Notes: generated from the sequence alone by a model not told the origin. Counted from the stretch's first letter, positions 1-9,759 are shown. The stretch: DNA of 64,000 bases from Chloroflexota bacterium (GCA_026708035.1 JAPOVQ010000006.1:231893-295892), one strand, 5' to 3'. A program made the numbers and translations.

Positions 1-1
1 C

Positions 2-607
2 GGCGTGGCCGGCGTGCTGGCCTACGGCAGCCGCGAGGTGGCCCTGACCAACGGTCCCATCGCCTGGGCATTGCCGGCGGCCAGGCACCCGGCGCTGGTG
101 GCCGACATGGCCGTGGGCGCGGCCGCGATGGGCAAAGTGCGGGTGGCGCGGGCGGCCGGAACGCCGATTCCGGACGACTGGGGCGTGGATGCAGACGGCA
201 ATCCGACCACCGACCCGGCCGCGCTCGTCAACCTGATTCCGTTCGCGGGACCCAAGGGCTACGGCATGGGCATCGTGACCGAGACGCTGGCGGGAATCCT
301 GGCGGGCGCGGTGGCGCGGGTGAACCGGAAGCCCGACGATCCGCAGCCGGTCGGGCAAGTGTTTGGCGCGATCAACATTGCCGCGTTCCGGCCCGTGTCG
401 GAGTTCATGGCGGATGTCGACGATGCCATCGACCGGCTCCACGCCATCCCGCCGGCGGAGGGATCCGACGGAGTGATGGCTCCCGGCGAACCGGAGTGGC
501 GAAAGCGTGAGCGGTCGGTGGCTGACGGCATCGAGTATCCGGACGGCCTGCTCGACGACCTGGCCGTCACCGCGCGAGGCCTGGGCGTCGCCCCGGCCTG
601 GAGCTGA
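2..607 (+). CDS. Ldh2-type malate/lactate dehydrogenase, C-terminal part (5' cut by window)
   Basis: NAD(P)-dependent 2-hydroxyacid oxidoreductase of the malate/L-lactate/ureidoglycolate (Ldh2) fold. Only the last 200 or so residues are present. Members are usually 330-360 aa and the frame is open to the left edge, so about 150 N-terminal residues lie outside, including the His motif. Visible family signatures are the ADMAVGAAAMGKV helix, the DADGNPTTDPAA segment and FAGPKGYGMGIV, which lies in the cofactor pocket. It ends 4 nt before the ATG of a second Ldh2 gene, so the two are probably one operon. The substrate cannot be told from sequence. Family call is secure; specificity is open. Confidence 0.85.
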   Translation, partial: GVAGVLAYGSREVALTNGPIAWALPAARHPALVADMAVGAAAMGKVRVARAAGTPIPDDWGVDADGNPTTDPAALVNLIPFAGPKGYGMGIVTETLAGILAGAVARVNRKPDDPQPVGQVFGAINIAAFRPVSEFMADVDDAIDRLHAIPPAEGSDGVMAPGEPEWRKRERSVADGIEYPDGLLDDLAVTARGLGVAPAWS

Positions 608-611
608 TCCC

Positions 612-1688
612 ATGGGCGCCGCGACACACACCACCTACGACACCAGCGGCCCGCGGGTCGCGCGCGGTGAGCTCGAGGCGTTCGCGGGCAAGCTGCTGGA
701 AGCCGTGGGGGTGGACGCGGCGGGCGCTGCTCTGACGGCCCGGACGCTGGTGCACGCGGACCTGCGCGGGGTGCACTCGCACGGCGTGCGGATGCTGCCC
801 CTTTATCTCAGGACGCTTGCGAACAAATCCCTGAATCCCAGGCCGACGGTGCGGGAAGTCAGCAGCGGTCCGGGCCACGCGACGTTCGACGGCGACAACG
901 GGATGGGTCAGGTCGCGTCCGAGATCGCGATGGGCCGGGCGATTGAGCTGGCGCACGAATTCGGCGTGGGAATGACGATCGTCGACAACACCGGCCACTT
1001 CGGCGCGGCCGGCTATTGGGTCATCATGGCGGCGGAGGCCGGTTGCATGGGCTATTGCGCCAGCAACCTGCGCGGCCCCGTGCTGCTGGCGACCGGGGGA
1101 CGCGGCGGGGCCGCCGGCAACAACCCGCTGGCCTGGGCCTTTCCCGGCCGGCGCCACCGTCCCACGGTGCTGGACATGGCAACGGGAGCGGTGGCGCTGG
1201 GCAAGATCGCGGCGCTGGGCGAGGGCGGATTCCTAGCGCCGGAGGGCGTCGCGGCCGACGCCGAGGGCCGGCCCACCCGCGATCCGGCCAAGGTGGCCTT
1301 TGTGGCGCCAGCCGCGGGTCCCAAGGGATATGCGCTGGCCGTGGTGCACGACGTGCTGGTGGGCGCGCTGACCGGCGGCGGATCGGCGCTGCAGAAGGAG
1401 CCGCTGGTGCTCGGCGGTCCGCTGGACGGCGGCCTGTTCTTCATGGCCATGGACATATCGGCGGTCATGCCGCTGGCGGACTTCACCGTCGCCATGGACG
1501 CGCAGACCGACGCGGTGAACGGCCTCGAACCCGCCGCAGGCGTGGATCGGGTGAGCATGCCGGGGCAGATCGAGTGGGACCTCTACGACGAGCGCGTCGT
1601 GACGGGCATTCCATTCCCGGCGGGCGTGCTCGATCCCCTGGCCGGGGTCGCGGCGCAGTACGGCGTGGCCGCGCCGTGGGTCGGATAG
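612..1688 (+). CDS. Ldh2-type malate/L-lactate dehydrogenase family oxidoreductase
   Basis: Full-length 358-aa member of the Ldh2 family, which reduces or oxidises 2-oxo/2-hydroxy acids with NAD(P). The ATG at 612 is chosen because it lies 4 nt after the previous stop; a longer in-frame ORF would run back into the upstream gene. Motifs are HSHGVRMLPLYLRTL near the N terminus, NTGHFGAAGYW (the family SNHFGAAGYY catalytic region), AGNNPLAWAFP, VLDMATGAVALGK, and AAGPKGYALAV. It is paralogous to the gene before it and to the one at 8599-9687. The tandem pair suggests two related hydroxyacid substrates, but nothing nearby fixes which. Cytosolic. Confidence 0.9.
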   Translation: MGAATHTTYDTSGPRVARGELEAFAGKLLEAVGVDAAGAALTARTLVHADLRGVHSHGVRMLPLYLRTLANKSLNPRPTVREVSSGPGHATFDGDNGMGQVASEIAMGRAIELAHEFGVGMTIVDNTGHFGAAGYWVIMAAEAGCMGYCASNLRGPVLLATGGRGGAAGNNPLAWAFPGRRHRPTVLDMATGAVALGKIAALGEGGFLAPEGVAADAEGRPTRDPAKVAFVAPAAGPKGYALAVVHDVLVGALTGGGSALQKEPLVLGGPLDGGLFFMAMDISAVMPLADFTVAMDAQTDAVNGLEPAAGVDRVSMPGQIEWDLYDERVVTGIPFPAGVLDPLAGVAAQYGVAAPWVG

Positions 1689-1785
1689 GCGCCGTGTCTC
1701 CCAGGCAAATGCTTGTGATGGCCCAGTCTGGGGCAATTCAGCGGGCCGACGGACCAGTCGCACGCGGGCTGTCGGAAGCCGCTTC

Positions 1786-1875
1786 GTCACCCCGGCGAAG
1801 GCCGGGGTCCAGAGTCCTTGCCCCGGCGCGAGATGCGACCGGACTGGATTCCGGCTTTCGCCGGAATGACGGAGG
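1786..1875. repeat. Dispersed inverted repeat, GCCGGAATGACGGA type
   Basis: The 256-nt gap 1689-1944 holds no gene. It carries a CCCCGGCGAAGGCCGGGG inverted repeat followed by GGATTCCGGCTTTCGCCGGAATGACGG, itself an inverted repeat (ATTCCGGC/GCCGGAAT). The same core recurs near 10640, 18960 and 37450 and in reverse orientation near 46730. No coding potential; probably a non-autonomous repeat family of the genome. Confidence 0.8.
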
Positions 1876-1933
1876 GTATTCGCAAAGCTCTCGTTTAGGA
1901 GAGAAGGAACTCAATCAGAGGACTTCAATGGCC

Positions 1934-1938
1934 GGAGG
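1934..1938 (+). promoter_or_regulatory. Ribosome binding site of the PLP enzyme
   Basis: GGAGG, 6 nt before the ATG at 1945. It supports that start. Confidence 0.7.
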
Positions 1939-1944
1939 TTTGCG

Positions 1945-2916
1945 ATGACCACCGCGCGCACGGACGGGAACCTCGATTCCGTGCTGGGCGCGATCGGCAA
2001 TACGCCGGTCGTGACGCTGTCGCGTCTGACGCGGGGGCTGCCGGGGCGCCTGGTGGTCAAGCTGGACTACTTGCAGCCCGGGTTTTCGAAGAAGGACCGC
2101 GTGGCGCTGCGGATGATCGAGGACGCCGAGGCCAGCGGCGAGCTGCGGCCCGGGCAGCCCGTGGTGGAGCTGACCAGCGGCAACGCCGGCACGGGATTCT
2201 CCATCGTCTGCGCGATCAAGGGCTATCAGTTCGTGGCGGTGATGTCGCGCGGGAACTCGGAGGAGCGGGCGCGCATGATGCGCGCGCTCGGCGCCGAAGT
2301 GGTGCTGGTGGACCAGCTGCCCGAATCGACGCCGGGCAAAGTCTCGGGGGCGGACCTCGACCTGGTGGAGGCGGAAGCCCAGCGCATCGTGCGGGAGCGC
2401 GGGGCCTTTCGACCGGACCAATTCCGCTTGCAGAGCAACTTCCGGGCGCACCGGGACACGACCGGTCCGGAGCTGGTGGCGCAGACCGGCGGGGCCATCG
2501 ACGCGTTCTGCGACATGGCCGGGTCGGGTGGAACCGTGGGCGGCACGTCCGCGGCGCTCAAGCAAGCGATTCCAGGCGTCAAGTGCTTCGTGGTGGAGCC
2601 GGCCGGCGCCGCCGTCCTCGCGGGGAAGCCAATCGTGAACGCGGATCACCGCATCCAAGGCGCGGGCTATTCGCGCGCGGAGCTCGCGAACATTCCGTCG
2701 GAGGTGGTGGACGGATTTCTGACCATCGACGACGAGGCGGCGACGGAAATGACGCGTCGTCTGGCGCGCGAGGAAGGGATCTTCGCCGGCTTCTCGTCTG
2801 GAGCGAACGTTTCGGCGGCCCTGGAGCTATTGCAGGGCGAGTTCCAGGGCGGCACGGTGGCCACGATCATCAACGACTCGGGACTCAAGTACCTCAGCAC
2901 GGACCTCTGGGACTAG
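1945..2916 (+). CDS. Cysteine synthase / cystathionine beta-synthase family PLP enzyme
   Basis: Fold-type II PLP enzyme of 323 aa. Family members replace the beta substituent of O-acetylserine, serine or similar amino acids. Seen: GNTPVVTL (residues 18-25), the PLP lysine in GFSKKDRVA (Lys50; classic members read SVKDR), the substrate loop ELTSGNAGTGFS, the phosphate loop GSGGTVGGT, IQGAGYS, and the C-terminal FAGFSSGANVSAA. Length matches CysK/CysM (300-330 aa) with no CBS or ACT domain. The SKK variant before the lysine and the absence of cysE or sulfur genes nearby mean the true substrate may not be O-acetylserine. A strong SD supports the start. A cupin gene follows in the same direction. 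Confidence 0.85.
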   Translation: MTTARTDGNLDSVLGAIGNTPVVTLSRLTRGLPGRLVVKLDYLQPGFSKKDRVALRMIEDAEASGELRPGQPVVELTSGNAGTGFSIVCAIKGYQFVAVMSRGNSEERARMMRALGAEVVLVDQLPESTPGKVSGADLDLVEAEAQRIVRERGAFRPDQFRLQSNFRAHRDTTGPELVAQTGGAIDAFCDMAGSGGTVGGTSAALKQAIPGVKCFVVEPAGAAVLAGKPIVNADHRIQGAGYSRAELANIPSEVVDGFLTIDDEAATEMTRRLAREEGIFAGFSSGANVSAALELLQGEFQGGTVATIINDSGLKYLSTDLWD

Positions 2917-3044
2917 CCCGAGCACGGGCGGCCGATTGACCGTGGGTCGTGATCCGCGCGCATCTGCGACACAATGGCGGCCATCGACATCGAGCGGGCG
3001 CTGAGACCGCCCACCACCCATCCGAGGCCCAAGGAGCAGACACG

Positions 3045-3371
3045 ATGAGCATCAACCACCGAGACGACCGCCCGATCATCGACATGGGCGACGGCATACA
3101 GCGCCGCACGATGGTGTGGGGCGACCGCATGTTGCTGGCGGAGATTCACATGGAGACCGGCGGCACCGTGCCGCGGCACGATCACGTCTACGAGCAAATC
3201 GGCTATTGCATCAGCGGCAGCCTGGAGCTTGACGTGGGCGACGACACGACCGTGGTCGGGGCCAACACGTCGTGGGTGATTCCGGGCGACGTGCCGCACG
3301 GGGCGCGGGCCTTGGAGCCGTGCTTCGTGATCGAAATCTGGAACCCGGCGCGCGACGACTACAAGGACTAG
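3045..3371 (+). CDS. Small cupin-domain protein
   Basis: Single-domain cupin of 108 aa. The ATG at 3045 has AAGGAG about 8 nt upstream. Cupin motif 1 is GGTVPRHDHVYEQIGYCISG (metal ligands His, His, Glu); motif 2 is VIPGDVPHGARALEP with its His. The core therefore keeps the usual 3-His/1-Glu metal site. Such small cupins act as isomerases, dioxygenases or binding proteins, and the sequence does not say which. Same strand as the PLP enzyme, 128 nt downstream. Confidence 0.8.
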   Translation: MSINHRDDRPIIDMGDGIQRRTMVWGDRMLLAEIHMETGGTVPRHDHVYEQIGYCISGSLELDVGDDTTVVGANTSWVIPGDVPHGARALEPCFVIEIWNPARDDYKD

Positions 3372-3468
3372 CGCCGGCTTCCATCACAGTGCCCCTCATG
3401 CCGATTGAACCGGCGTCGCGGCGGATGGACGCGGCCGATTGAGCACGCGTGGCGGCGTCGCCGGGCGT

Positions 3469-4725
3469 ATGTCGCGCGCGACCATCGAGATCCTGCGCGA
3501 TAACCTGACGCTCATACCCTTCGTCACCGCGGGTGGGCTGGCGGCCGCGGGGTTCCAGGTTTTCCTGTCGCGCACCCTCGAGAAGACGGTCTACGGCGAG
3601 ACGTTTGTCGTGCTCGGGGTGCTTTCCGTGCTGGGGGCGTCCACCCTGGTCATCCAGACCGTCATCGCGCGAAGCAGCGCGCGGCTCTTCGCGTTGGAGC
3701 GGCTGGCGGATATGCGCCTGGCGGCGTGGACCGCCGGCCGGCGGCTGACGATTGCGGCGATCCTGCTCACCGCGATTCTCGCCGCGCTCACACCACTGCT
3801 GGTGCGCGCCCTTCAACTGACCAGCCCCTGGCCCATGCTGGTGGCCGCGGTCGGGGCCGGCTTGGGGCTGGTGGAGCCGCTGTTCCGCGGCATCACGCAA
3901 GGGGCGAGGGACTTCGTGGCGCACGGCGCCGTCGTGGCAATGCATGGGTTTGGCCGGCTGGGCGTCGGTACCGTCGGCGTGCTGGCCGGCGGTGGTTCAA
4001 CCGGCGCGCTGCTGGCAGGTCCCGGAGGCGCACTCGCCTCCATAGGCATGGGTGTGGTCGCGCTGCGACGTCTGCTGCGCGGCGATTCCGAGCCGGCCGA
4101 CGCGGCGAAGTCAGGCGAGCCGCCGTGGGTGCACATTCGCGTTGGCCTGATCGTCACCATCATGGTCGCCATGCTGCACCTGGACGGGCTGGCGATGCGC
4201 GTGTTCCATCCCCCGGACGTCGCCGCCGACTACGCCGTGCTCGCGGTCATCGGCCGGATGGTCTACTGGAGCGGGATCACGATCGGGCTGGTGCTGCTCC
4301 CCTTTGTGGTCCAGGCCGCCACGCGCGGTGAGGACTACGTGCGGGCCTACCTGATCAGCGTGGGGCTGATGGTGTTTGCCGGGTCAATCGTGGCGGTAGT
4401 CGTGCTGCTGCGGCCCGAGTTCGTCTACAGCGTGGCGTTTCGAGACGAATACACGCTCAACACGGCGCTGCTGCCGAAGTACGTCGCCGCGGCGGCGATG
4501 CTGGCCATCGCGACGATGACGGCGAGTCTCCACATCGGCGCATCCAATCTGCGAGTGTGGCTCCCCTTGGCGGTCTTGGTGGCGGCGACCCTCGTTGCAT
4601 TTGCCGTGGCGCATGAAAGCGCGCGCCAGGTGGTGACGGTCATCCTGGTGGCGGACGCCGTGGCCTTCGTCTACCTGCTTGGCGAAGCCGCGTTGTTGGC
4701 TCGAAGGCCCCCGGCGCCTGCGTAG
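3469..4725 (+). CDS. Flippase-like polytopic membrane protein (polysaccharide export type)
   Basis: About 418 aa, almost wholly hydrophobic, with roughly 10-12 predicted membrane helices and short basic loops. This is typical of the MATE/MOP flippase superfamily that moves lipid-linked sugars. No strict motif is visible, so the call rests on topology, length and on facing a GDP-deoxyhexose operon. An in-frame TTG at 3439 would add 10 residues; the ATG at 3469 is preferred, but neither has a good SD. It ends 39 nt before the convergent cupin gene. Alternative: an unrelated multi-helix transporter. Confidence 0.65.
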   Translation: MSRATIEILRDNLTLIPFVTAGGLAAAGFQVFLSRTLEKTVYGETFVVLGVLSVLGASTLVIQTVIARSSARLFALERLADMRLAAWTAGRRLTIAAILLTAILAALTPLLVRALQLTSPWPMLVAAVGAGLGLVEPLFRGITQGARDFVAHGAVVAMHGFGRLGVGTVGVLAGGGSTGALLAGPGGALASIGMGVVALRRLLRGDSEPADAAKSGEPPWVHIRVGLIVTIMVAMLHLDGLAMRVFHPPDVAADYAVLAVIGRMVYWSGITIGLVLLPFVVQAATRGEDYVRAYLISVGLMVFAGSIVAVVVLLRPEFVYSVAFRDEYTLNTALLPKYVAAAAMLAIATMTASLHIGASNLRVWLPLAVLVAATLVAFAVAHESARQVVTVILVADAVAFVYLLGEAALLARRPPAPA

Positions 4726-4764
4726 CGTCCGCTCGGGCGGCGGCCCCGAGCGACGCTGCCGAAT

Positions 4765-5136
4765 CTAGTCGGGCGAGCGGCCGTAGTCGTCGGAAAAGCG
4801 CACTACGTCGTCGGGGTGTGGGGTGGACACTTCGAGCACCCGCACGTCGCCGTAGGGGGCGGCGAAGCGATGCACGGTCCCGGCTCGCACACGGAAGGCC
4901 TGGCCGGACTCCATGTCGCGGGTCTGCACCGTCTCCGGCGCGGAACCGACGGTCAGGGCAAGTCTTCCGTCAAGCACGTAGATCGTCTCGTCCTTCTCCA
5001 CGTGCGCTTGCAGGCTGAGCCGGTGGCCCTCGCTGATCTCGATCACCTTGCCCAGGTAGTGCTCGCAGCTGGCGTAGATGATCTCGCGACCCCAGGGCTT
5101 GTCCACGATGGTGACGTCGTCCGAGGGTGCGCTCAT
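4765..5136 (-). CDS. Cupin protein resembling mannose-6-phosphate isomerase type II
   Basis: 123-aa cupin of the kind fused to, or encoded with, mannose-1-phosphate guanylyltransferase/mannose-6-phosphate isomerase. It begins with VDKPWGREIIYASCEHYLGK, the PWG-x-E opening seen in that family. It continues with RLSLQAHVEKDETIYVLDG (cupin 1), then RVRAGTVHRFAAPYGDVRVLEVSTP (cupin 2; shown here only as the HRFAAP core and EVSTP end). The start ATG overlaps the stop of the phosphohexomutase gene by 4 nt (ATGA), so translation is probably coupled. In context it would supply mannose phosphate for GDP-mannose. The isomerase activity itself is inferred. Confidence 0.75.
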   Translation of the reverse strand: MSAPSDDVTIVDKPWGREIIYASCEHYLGKVIEISEGHRLSLQAHVEKDETIYVLDGRLALTVGSAPETVQTRDMESGQAFRVRAGTVHRFAAPYGDVRVLEVSTPHPDDVVRFSDDYGRSPD

Positions 5137-6557
5137 GGGACCCCGGCGGCGGACCGCCCAATGTCGAGCAGCCGATCCACGCGATCGGCGGATGTCGTCT
5201 CGCAATAGATGCGGAGCAGCGGCTCGGTGCCCGAGAAGCGCACCAGCAGCCAGCTTTCGTCGGCCAGGTAGTACTTGAAGCCGTCGAAGTCGCCGCGTCG
5301 AGCCACGGGCGTGCCGTCGATGCTCTCGGGCGCCCAAGCCTCCATGCGGGACATGATCGCCGCTCGCTCCTCGGCCGGAAAGCGCAGGTCCAGGCGGCGG
5401 TAGTGGTACTCGCGTCCGAGCTTCTCGAAGAGCATCCGGACGAGCTGCGACGGGGTCTTGTCCTCGCAGATCATGAGGTCGAGGAAGAACAGGCCGGCGA
5501 CGATGCCGTCGCGCTCGGGCATGTGCAGGCCGAACACATAGCCGCCGCTCTCCTCGCCGCCCATCACCGCGTTGGTGTCGCGCATGGTCGGGGCCACGTA
5601 TTTCATGCCCACGCCGGTCTCGTGCACCGGCACGTCATAGAGCCGCCCGAGCCGCTCCAGCATCGCGGACGTGGTGAGCGTCTTCACGAGGGGCCGGCGG
5701 TCGTCGCGATGCTCCAGCATGTAGTAGGCCAGCAGCGCGATGGTGCGAAGCTGATCCACGAACTGGCCGTGCTCGTCGACCACGCCCAGGCGGTCGGCGT
5801 CGCCGTCGACCGCCAAGCCCACGGCGGCCCGCGCCTCGCGGACCGCGTCCCCAAGGGCGTCCGTTTGGGGCGGGATGGGCTCTGGTCGCGCCAGACCCGG
5901 AAACGCCGGGTTCCACTCGGAGTGGATCTCCTGCACCCGGAGCTTGCCGCCTTGGAGCAAGCGCGGCAGCCAGCCGGCGCCCGAGCCGTACATGGCGTCC
6001 ACGACCACGCGGCGGTCGCGCTGCCGCAGTCCGGGCAGGTCGAGCAGGTTCGGCACGTGCCTGAGATAGGCAGAGCCCGGGTCGAAGGTCTTGACCTGAC
6101 CGGCCTGGGGCGCGCCGAGGTTGCGAATCGACTCCGGCGTGACGCGGGCGACGGCCGCCTCGACCTTCTCCAGGCTCGCGGGCGGAAGGGCGGCGCCGCT
6201 GGCGGTGCGGATCTTGAAGCCGTTGTCGCTGGGCGGATTGTGGCTGGCGGTGATCATCACGGCGCCCGCCGCGCCCACGCCGGCGATGCTGAACGCCGCG
6301 ACGGGGGTGGGACAGGGCCGGTCCACGAGGAAGGCCGGGATGCCGTTGGCGCCCAGCACGTCGGCCACGGCGCGGGCGAACTCAGGCGATCCGAAGCGGC
6401 GGTCGTAGCCGACGACGATGCCGTTTTGCCAGGACCACTCGCGGCGCACGAAGTGGGCGAATCCCTGGGCGACGCGGCGCACGTTGGCAAAGGTGTATTC
6501 GTCGGCGATGCCCGCGCGCCAGCCGTCGGTGCCGAAGCGGATCGTTTCGGCGGTCAT
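5133..6557 (-). CDS. Phosphoglucomutase / phosphomannomutase
   Basis: 474-aa alpha-D-phosphohexomutase, which interconverts hexose-6-phosphate and hexose-1-phosphate. All four family landmarks are present: RFGTDGWRA at the N terminus; TASHNPPSDNG with the phosphoserine; the Mg loop DGDADRLGVVD; the sugar loop GGEESGGYVF; and the C-terminal phosphate-binding RFSGTEPLLRIY. Length and order are those of the bacterial PGM/PMM family. Third gene of the gmd operon, 22 nt after the epimerase gene and overlapping the following cupin gene by 4 nt. The setting favours Man-6-P to Man-1-P, but glucose specificity is not excluded. Confidence 0.92.
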   Translation of the reverse strand: MTAETIRFGTDGWRAGIADEYTFANVRRVAQGFAHFVRREWSWQNGIVVGYDRRFGSPEFARAVADVLGANGIPAFLVDRPCPTPVAAFSIAGVGAAGAVMITASHNPPSDNGFKIRTASGAALPPASLEKVEAAVARVTPESIRNLGAPQAGQVKTFDPGSAYLRHVPNLLDLPGLRQRDRRVVVDAMYGSGAGWLPRLLQGGKLRVQEIHSEWNPAFPGLARPEPIPPQTDALGDAVREARAAVGLAVDGDADRLGVVDEHGQFVDQLRTIALLAYYMLEHRDDRRPLVKTLTTSAMLERLGRLYDVPVHETGVGMKYVAPTMRDTNAVMGGEESGGYVFGLHMPERDGIVAGLFFLDLMICEDKTPSQLVRMLFEKLGREYHYRRLDLRFPAEERAAIMSRMEAWAPESIDGTPVARRGDFDGFKYYLADESWLLVRFSGTEPLLRIYCETTSADRVDRLLDIGRSAAGVP

Positions 6558-6579
6558 GGCTGCCTTGGGACGGCGCGGC

Positions 6580-7542
6580 TCACGCGACGATCGGCACGGA
6601 CGAGGCGAGGCGCTCGCGCACTTCGGTCAGGCCATCTCGCAGCGAGTCGTCCACGGTCCGGCTGACGCGCCAGCCGGTGTCGCGGGCAATCAGGGACGGG
6701 TCGCCGACGACGACGCGGCCCTGTGCCGCTGCATTCGACCCACCTTCTTGAATCTCGGCTTGAATGCCGGCGATCTCGATGAGCCGGTCGACCACCGCGC
6801 GCAGGGGCGTCGCCTGCCCGGAGGCGACGTTGTAGGCGGCGCCGGTCCGCCCACGCGCCGCAACGGCCTGAATGGCGTCGGCGGCGTCGCGCACGTCAAC
6901 GAAATCCAGGGTGTCGCGAAGGCTCAGGGTGCGAATCAGCGCTGGGGCGCCACGGTCCAGGATCTCGGCGGCCTGCCTGATTTGCGGGGCGGGGAAGTAC
7001 TCCTCGGGCCGGCCGGGACCGATGACGTTGAAGAGGCGCAGCCGGACGATGTCCAGGCCGTCGGAGCGGTGGTGCTGGGCGGCCTGCACGTCCGCCGCCG
7101 CCTTGGTCGTGGCATACACCCCTTCGGGTCGCTGGGGATCGTCTTCGCGGACCGGACGGTCATGTCCGTCCCGGCCATATTGCAGCGCCGAGCCGAGGAC
7201 GATCAGCCGCGCATCCGGGGCCAGCTCGCGCAGGGCCAGAATGACCCGCAGCTGCCCGAGGACGTTCACGTCGTAGGCCGCCAGGGGGTCGGCCTCGGCC
7301 TGTCGCGGATCGGCGACGGCGGCGAGGTTGATCACGACCGCGGGCTGTGTCGATTCAATCGCCGCACGGACGGTGTCACCGTCGCGCAGGTCCAGCTTGG
7401 CGTCGGCATCCCCGCCGCGGTCGGCGGCGATGACCTCAGCGCCGGTTGCCTCCAAGCCCGCGACGAGATGCCGGCCGATGAATCCGCGAGCCCCGGTGAC
7501 CAGCACCCGGGCGCCGTCCCACGAGCACTCGGCCGCGCTCAC
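6580..7542 (-). CDS. NAD-dependent epimerase/dehydratase, probable GDP-4-keto-6-deoxymannose reductase
   Basis: 320-aa extended SDR. It has the Rossmann start [22 protein letters not shown], a Ser in [10 protein letters not shown], and the catalytic pair in [10 protein letters not shown] (Tyr and Lys). The GTG at 7542 is chosen because it overlaps the gmd stop by 4 nt (GTGA); the longer ORF would run inside gmd. Directly following gmd, it most likely reduces or epimerises GDP-4-keto-6-deoxy-D-mannose, giving GDP-D-rhamnose (Rmd) or a relative such as GDP-L-fucose. Sequence alone does not choose between them. Cytosolic, dimeric by family. Confidence 0.8.
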   Translation of the reverse strand: MSAAECSWDGARVLVTGARGFIGRHLVAGLEATGAEVIAADRGGDADAKLDLRDGDTVRAAIESTQPAVVINLAAVADPRQAEADPLAAYDVNVLGQLRVILALRELAPDARLIVLGSALQYGRDGHDRPVREDDPQRPEGVYATTKAAADVQAAQHHRSDGLDIVRLRLFNVIGPGRPEEYFPAPQIRQAAEILDRGAPALIRTLSLRDTLDFVDVRDAADAIQAVAARGRTGAAYNVASGQATPLRAVVDRLIEIAGIQAEIQEGGSNAAAQGRVVVGDPSLIARDTGWRVSRTVDDSLRDGLTEVRERLASSVPIVA

Positions 7543-8540
7543 GCGCCGTGCCGCGACGCCATGATCTGCGCGTGCGCCAGCTCGCTCCCCACCAGCTCCA
7601 TGTCGGCATCGACCATGATGGTCACGAGCTCTTTGAAGGTAACGCTCGGCTCCCAGCCCAGCTTCTCGCGGGCCTTGGTCGGGTCGCCGATCAAGCGGTC
7701 GACCTCGGCGGGCCGAAACAGGTCTTCGCTGGTGTAGATGTGATCGCGGGCGTCCAGGCCGAGATGCCCGAAGGCCAGCTCGGCAAACTCCTCGCCGGAA
7801 TGCGTCTCGCCCGTCGCCAGCACGTAGTCGTCGGGCTCGGGCTGCTGCAGCATGAGCCACATGGCCCGCACGTAGTCGGGCGCATAGCCCCAATCACGCG
7901 TGGTCGTGAGATTGCCGAAGGGCACCTTGTCGATGATCTCGTGGTGCACGCGGGCGGCGTTGTAGCTGATCTTGCGGGTGACGAACTCGAGCCCGCGGCG
8001 CGGCGACTCGTGGTTGAAGCAGATGCCCGAGCAGGCGTACATGTCGAAGCTCTCGCGGTAGTTGATGGTGATCCAGTGGGCGTAGAGCTTGGCGACGCCG
8101 TAGGGACTGCGCGGATAGAAGGGCGTGGACTCGCTCTGCGGCCACTCCTGCACGGCGCCGAACATCTCGCTGCTGGAGGCCTGGTAGAAGCGGATGCTGG
8201 GATCGACCGCGCGCACGGCCTCCAGCATGCGCGTGGCGCCGAGGGCCGTGACCTCGCCGGTGAGCACCGGCTGGTACCACGAGGTCTGCACGAACGACTG
8301 GGCCGCCAGGTTGTAGACCTCGTCGGGCCGGTGCTTCTTGAGAATCTCGATCAGCGAGTACTGGTCGTGCAGATCGCCGGGTTCGAGCGTGATGTCGTCC
8401 TGGATGTGCGCGATGCGGCCGTTGTTCTCGGTGCTCGTGCGGCGCACGATTCCGACGACGTGGTAGCCGCGCTCGAGGAGAAACTCGGCCATGTAGGAGC
8501 CGTCTTGGCCGGTGATTCCGGTGACGATGGCGGTCGGCAT
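7539..8540 (-). CDS. gmd: GDP-mannose 4,6-dehydratase
   Basis: 333 aa, close to the family norm. Converts GDP-D-mannose to GDP-4-keto-6-deoxy-D-mannose with bound NADP. Seen: [20 protein letters not shown] at the N terminus (the typical Gmd [13 protein letters not shown]), [34 protein letters not shown], the [10 protein letters not shown] catalytic motif, NHESPRRG, and [14 protein letters not shown]. First gene of the minus-strand deoxyhexose operon; the next gene overlaps by 4 nt. Start ATG at 8540 needs no change. Function is secure. Confidence 0.96.
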   Translation of the reverse strand: MPTAIVTGITGQDGSYMAEFLLERGYHVVGIVRRTSTENNGRIAHIQDDITLEPGDLHDQYSLIEILKKHRPDEVYNLAAQSFVQTSWYQPVLTGEVTALGATRMLEAVRAVDPSIRFYQASSSEMFGAVQEWPQSESTPFYPRSPYGVAKLYAHWITINYRESFDMYACSGICFNHESPRRGLEFVTRKISYNAARVHHEIIDKVPFGNLTTTRDWGYAPDYVRAMWLMLQQPEPDDYVLATGETHSGEEFAELAFGHLGLDARDHIYTSEDLFRPAEVDRLIGDPTKAREKLGWEPSVTFKELVTIMVDADMELVGSELAHAQIMASRHGA

Positions 8541-8598
8541 CAGTTGCGTGTCTCGATGCTCGGTTACGCGTTCAGTGTACGCGGCCCCACGGTCTGGC

Positions 8599-9687
8599 CT
8601 ACGCCGACCCGTCCAGGGGCGACGGAAACTCCACGCCGACGGCGGCGCCGGTTTCGGTGAGGGTGGCGATGATGTCGTCGGTGAGCGGGCAGCCGTTGGC
8701 CTCGCGGTCGGCGGCGTTGGCGGCCTCGATGTCGCCGGGGGCGAAGACCTGGTCGAATCCCGGCCGCCGGGCCACCTCGCGCATGGCCGCCAGGGTGCCG
8801 GCCACCCGGGACTTGAATTCCTCGAGCGGCATCATGCGCGACACGTCGACGGCCAGGAAGCAATGCCCGACGCGCTGGGGACGGTCCTTGTGCTGCCAGT
8901 ACATGCTGCCCACGTCGACGGTGGACGCGGCGCCGGAGAGGATGCCGGCCATGACGTCGATGAGCAGCGAGAGCCCGGCGCCCTTGTATCCGCCCAGGGG
9001 CAGCAGCGAGCCGCCGTCGAGAAAGGCCGCCGGGTCCGTCGTGTCGTTGCCGTCGGCGTCGAGCGCCCAGCCCTCCGGGATCGGCTCGCCGCGGCTCTGC
9101 GCCAGGAAAATGTGGCCGGCGGCGACCTGGGTGGTGGCCATGTCGAGCACCAGCTCGTCGGGCGGATCGGTGGGCATGGCGATGCAGATGGGGTTGGTGG
9201 AGACGAACTTCTCGCTGCCGCCCCAGGGCGCGACGATGGCCTCACCGTTGGTGAAGGCCCAGGTCATCAGGCCGGCGCGCGCGCCGCGCAGCGCCCAATA
9301 GCCCTGCGAGCCGTTGTGGTTGGACTCGCGGATGCCGGTCCAGCAGGCGCCGTTGGCCTTGGCACGCTCGATGGTGGCGTCGATGGCGAAGTCGCACACC
9401 ACGTGCCCGAGCCCGTTGTCGCCGTCGACCGCGACGGTGGTGGGCGATTCGGTGACGATCCGGGGCCGGGCTTGGGCGTTGACCAGACCCGCGTGGAGCC
9501 GCTCCAGGTAGATGGGTATGCGCGTGATGCCGTGCGTATCGACCCCGCGCAGGTTCGAGTCCACCAGCCCGTGCGCCACGACCCGCGCGTCCTTGTCCGC
9601 GACGCCCGCGGTGCGGAAGATGGCGGCGGTGAACGCGCGGAGATCGTCCGCGCTGAATCGCTGCGCTGGGGGTGAAGCGGTGCCCAT
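8599..9687 (-). CDS. Ldh2-type dehydrogenase, third paralogue in the window
   Basis: 362-aa member of the malate/L-lactate dehydrogenase (Ldh2) family. [17 protein letters not shown] holds the N-terminal His motif; [22 protein letters not shown] and [15 protein letters not shown] follow the family pattern. The usual SNHFGAAGYY catalytic stretch reads [10 protein letters not shown], so the residues after SNH differ from those of the tandem paralogue at 612. That may mean a different acid substrate. It is monocistronic in appearance, divergent from the YqeC-like gene and 58 nt before the gmd operon. ATG at 9687; no better start is seen. Confidence 0.88.
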   Translation of the reverse strand: MGTASPPAQRFSADDLRAFTAAIFRTAGVADKDARVVAHGLVDSNLRGVDTHGITRIPIYLERLHAGLVNAQARPRIVTESPTTVAVDGDNGLGHVVCDFAIDATIERAKANGACWTGIRESNHNGSQGYWALRGARAGLMTWAFTNGEAIVAPWGGSEKFVSTNPICIAMPTDPPDELVLDMATTQVAAGHIFLAQSRGEPIPEGWALDADGNDTTDPAAFLDGGSLLPLGGYKGAGLSLLIDVMAGILSGAASTVDVGSMYWQHKDRPQRVGHCFLAVDVSRMMPLEEFKSRVAGTLAAMREVARRPGFDQVFAPGDIEAANAADREANGCPLTDDIIATLTETGAAVGVEFPSPLDGSA

Positions 9688-9759
9688 CGATCACTCCTTC
9701 GCCGAGATCGGTCGGCGAACCATGCCGCCGCCGGCCGCCTCCCGGTTTGGCTGCGGCTG

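Noticed and set aside
5127..6665. 512-aa ORF opposite the phosphohexomutase gene
   Set aside because: Same kind of shadow; no recognisable motif and no SD.
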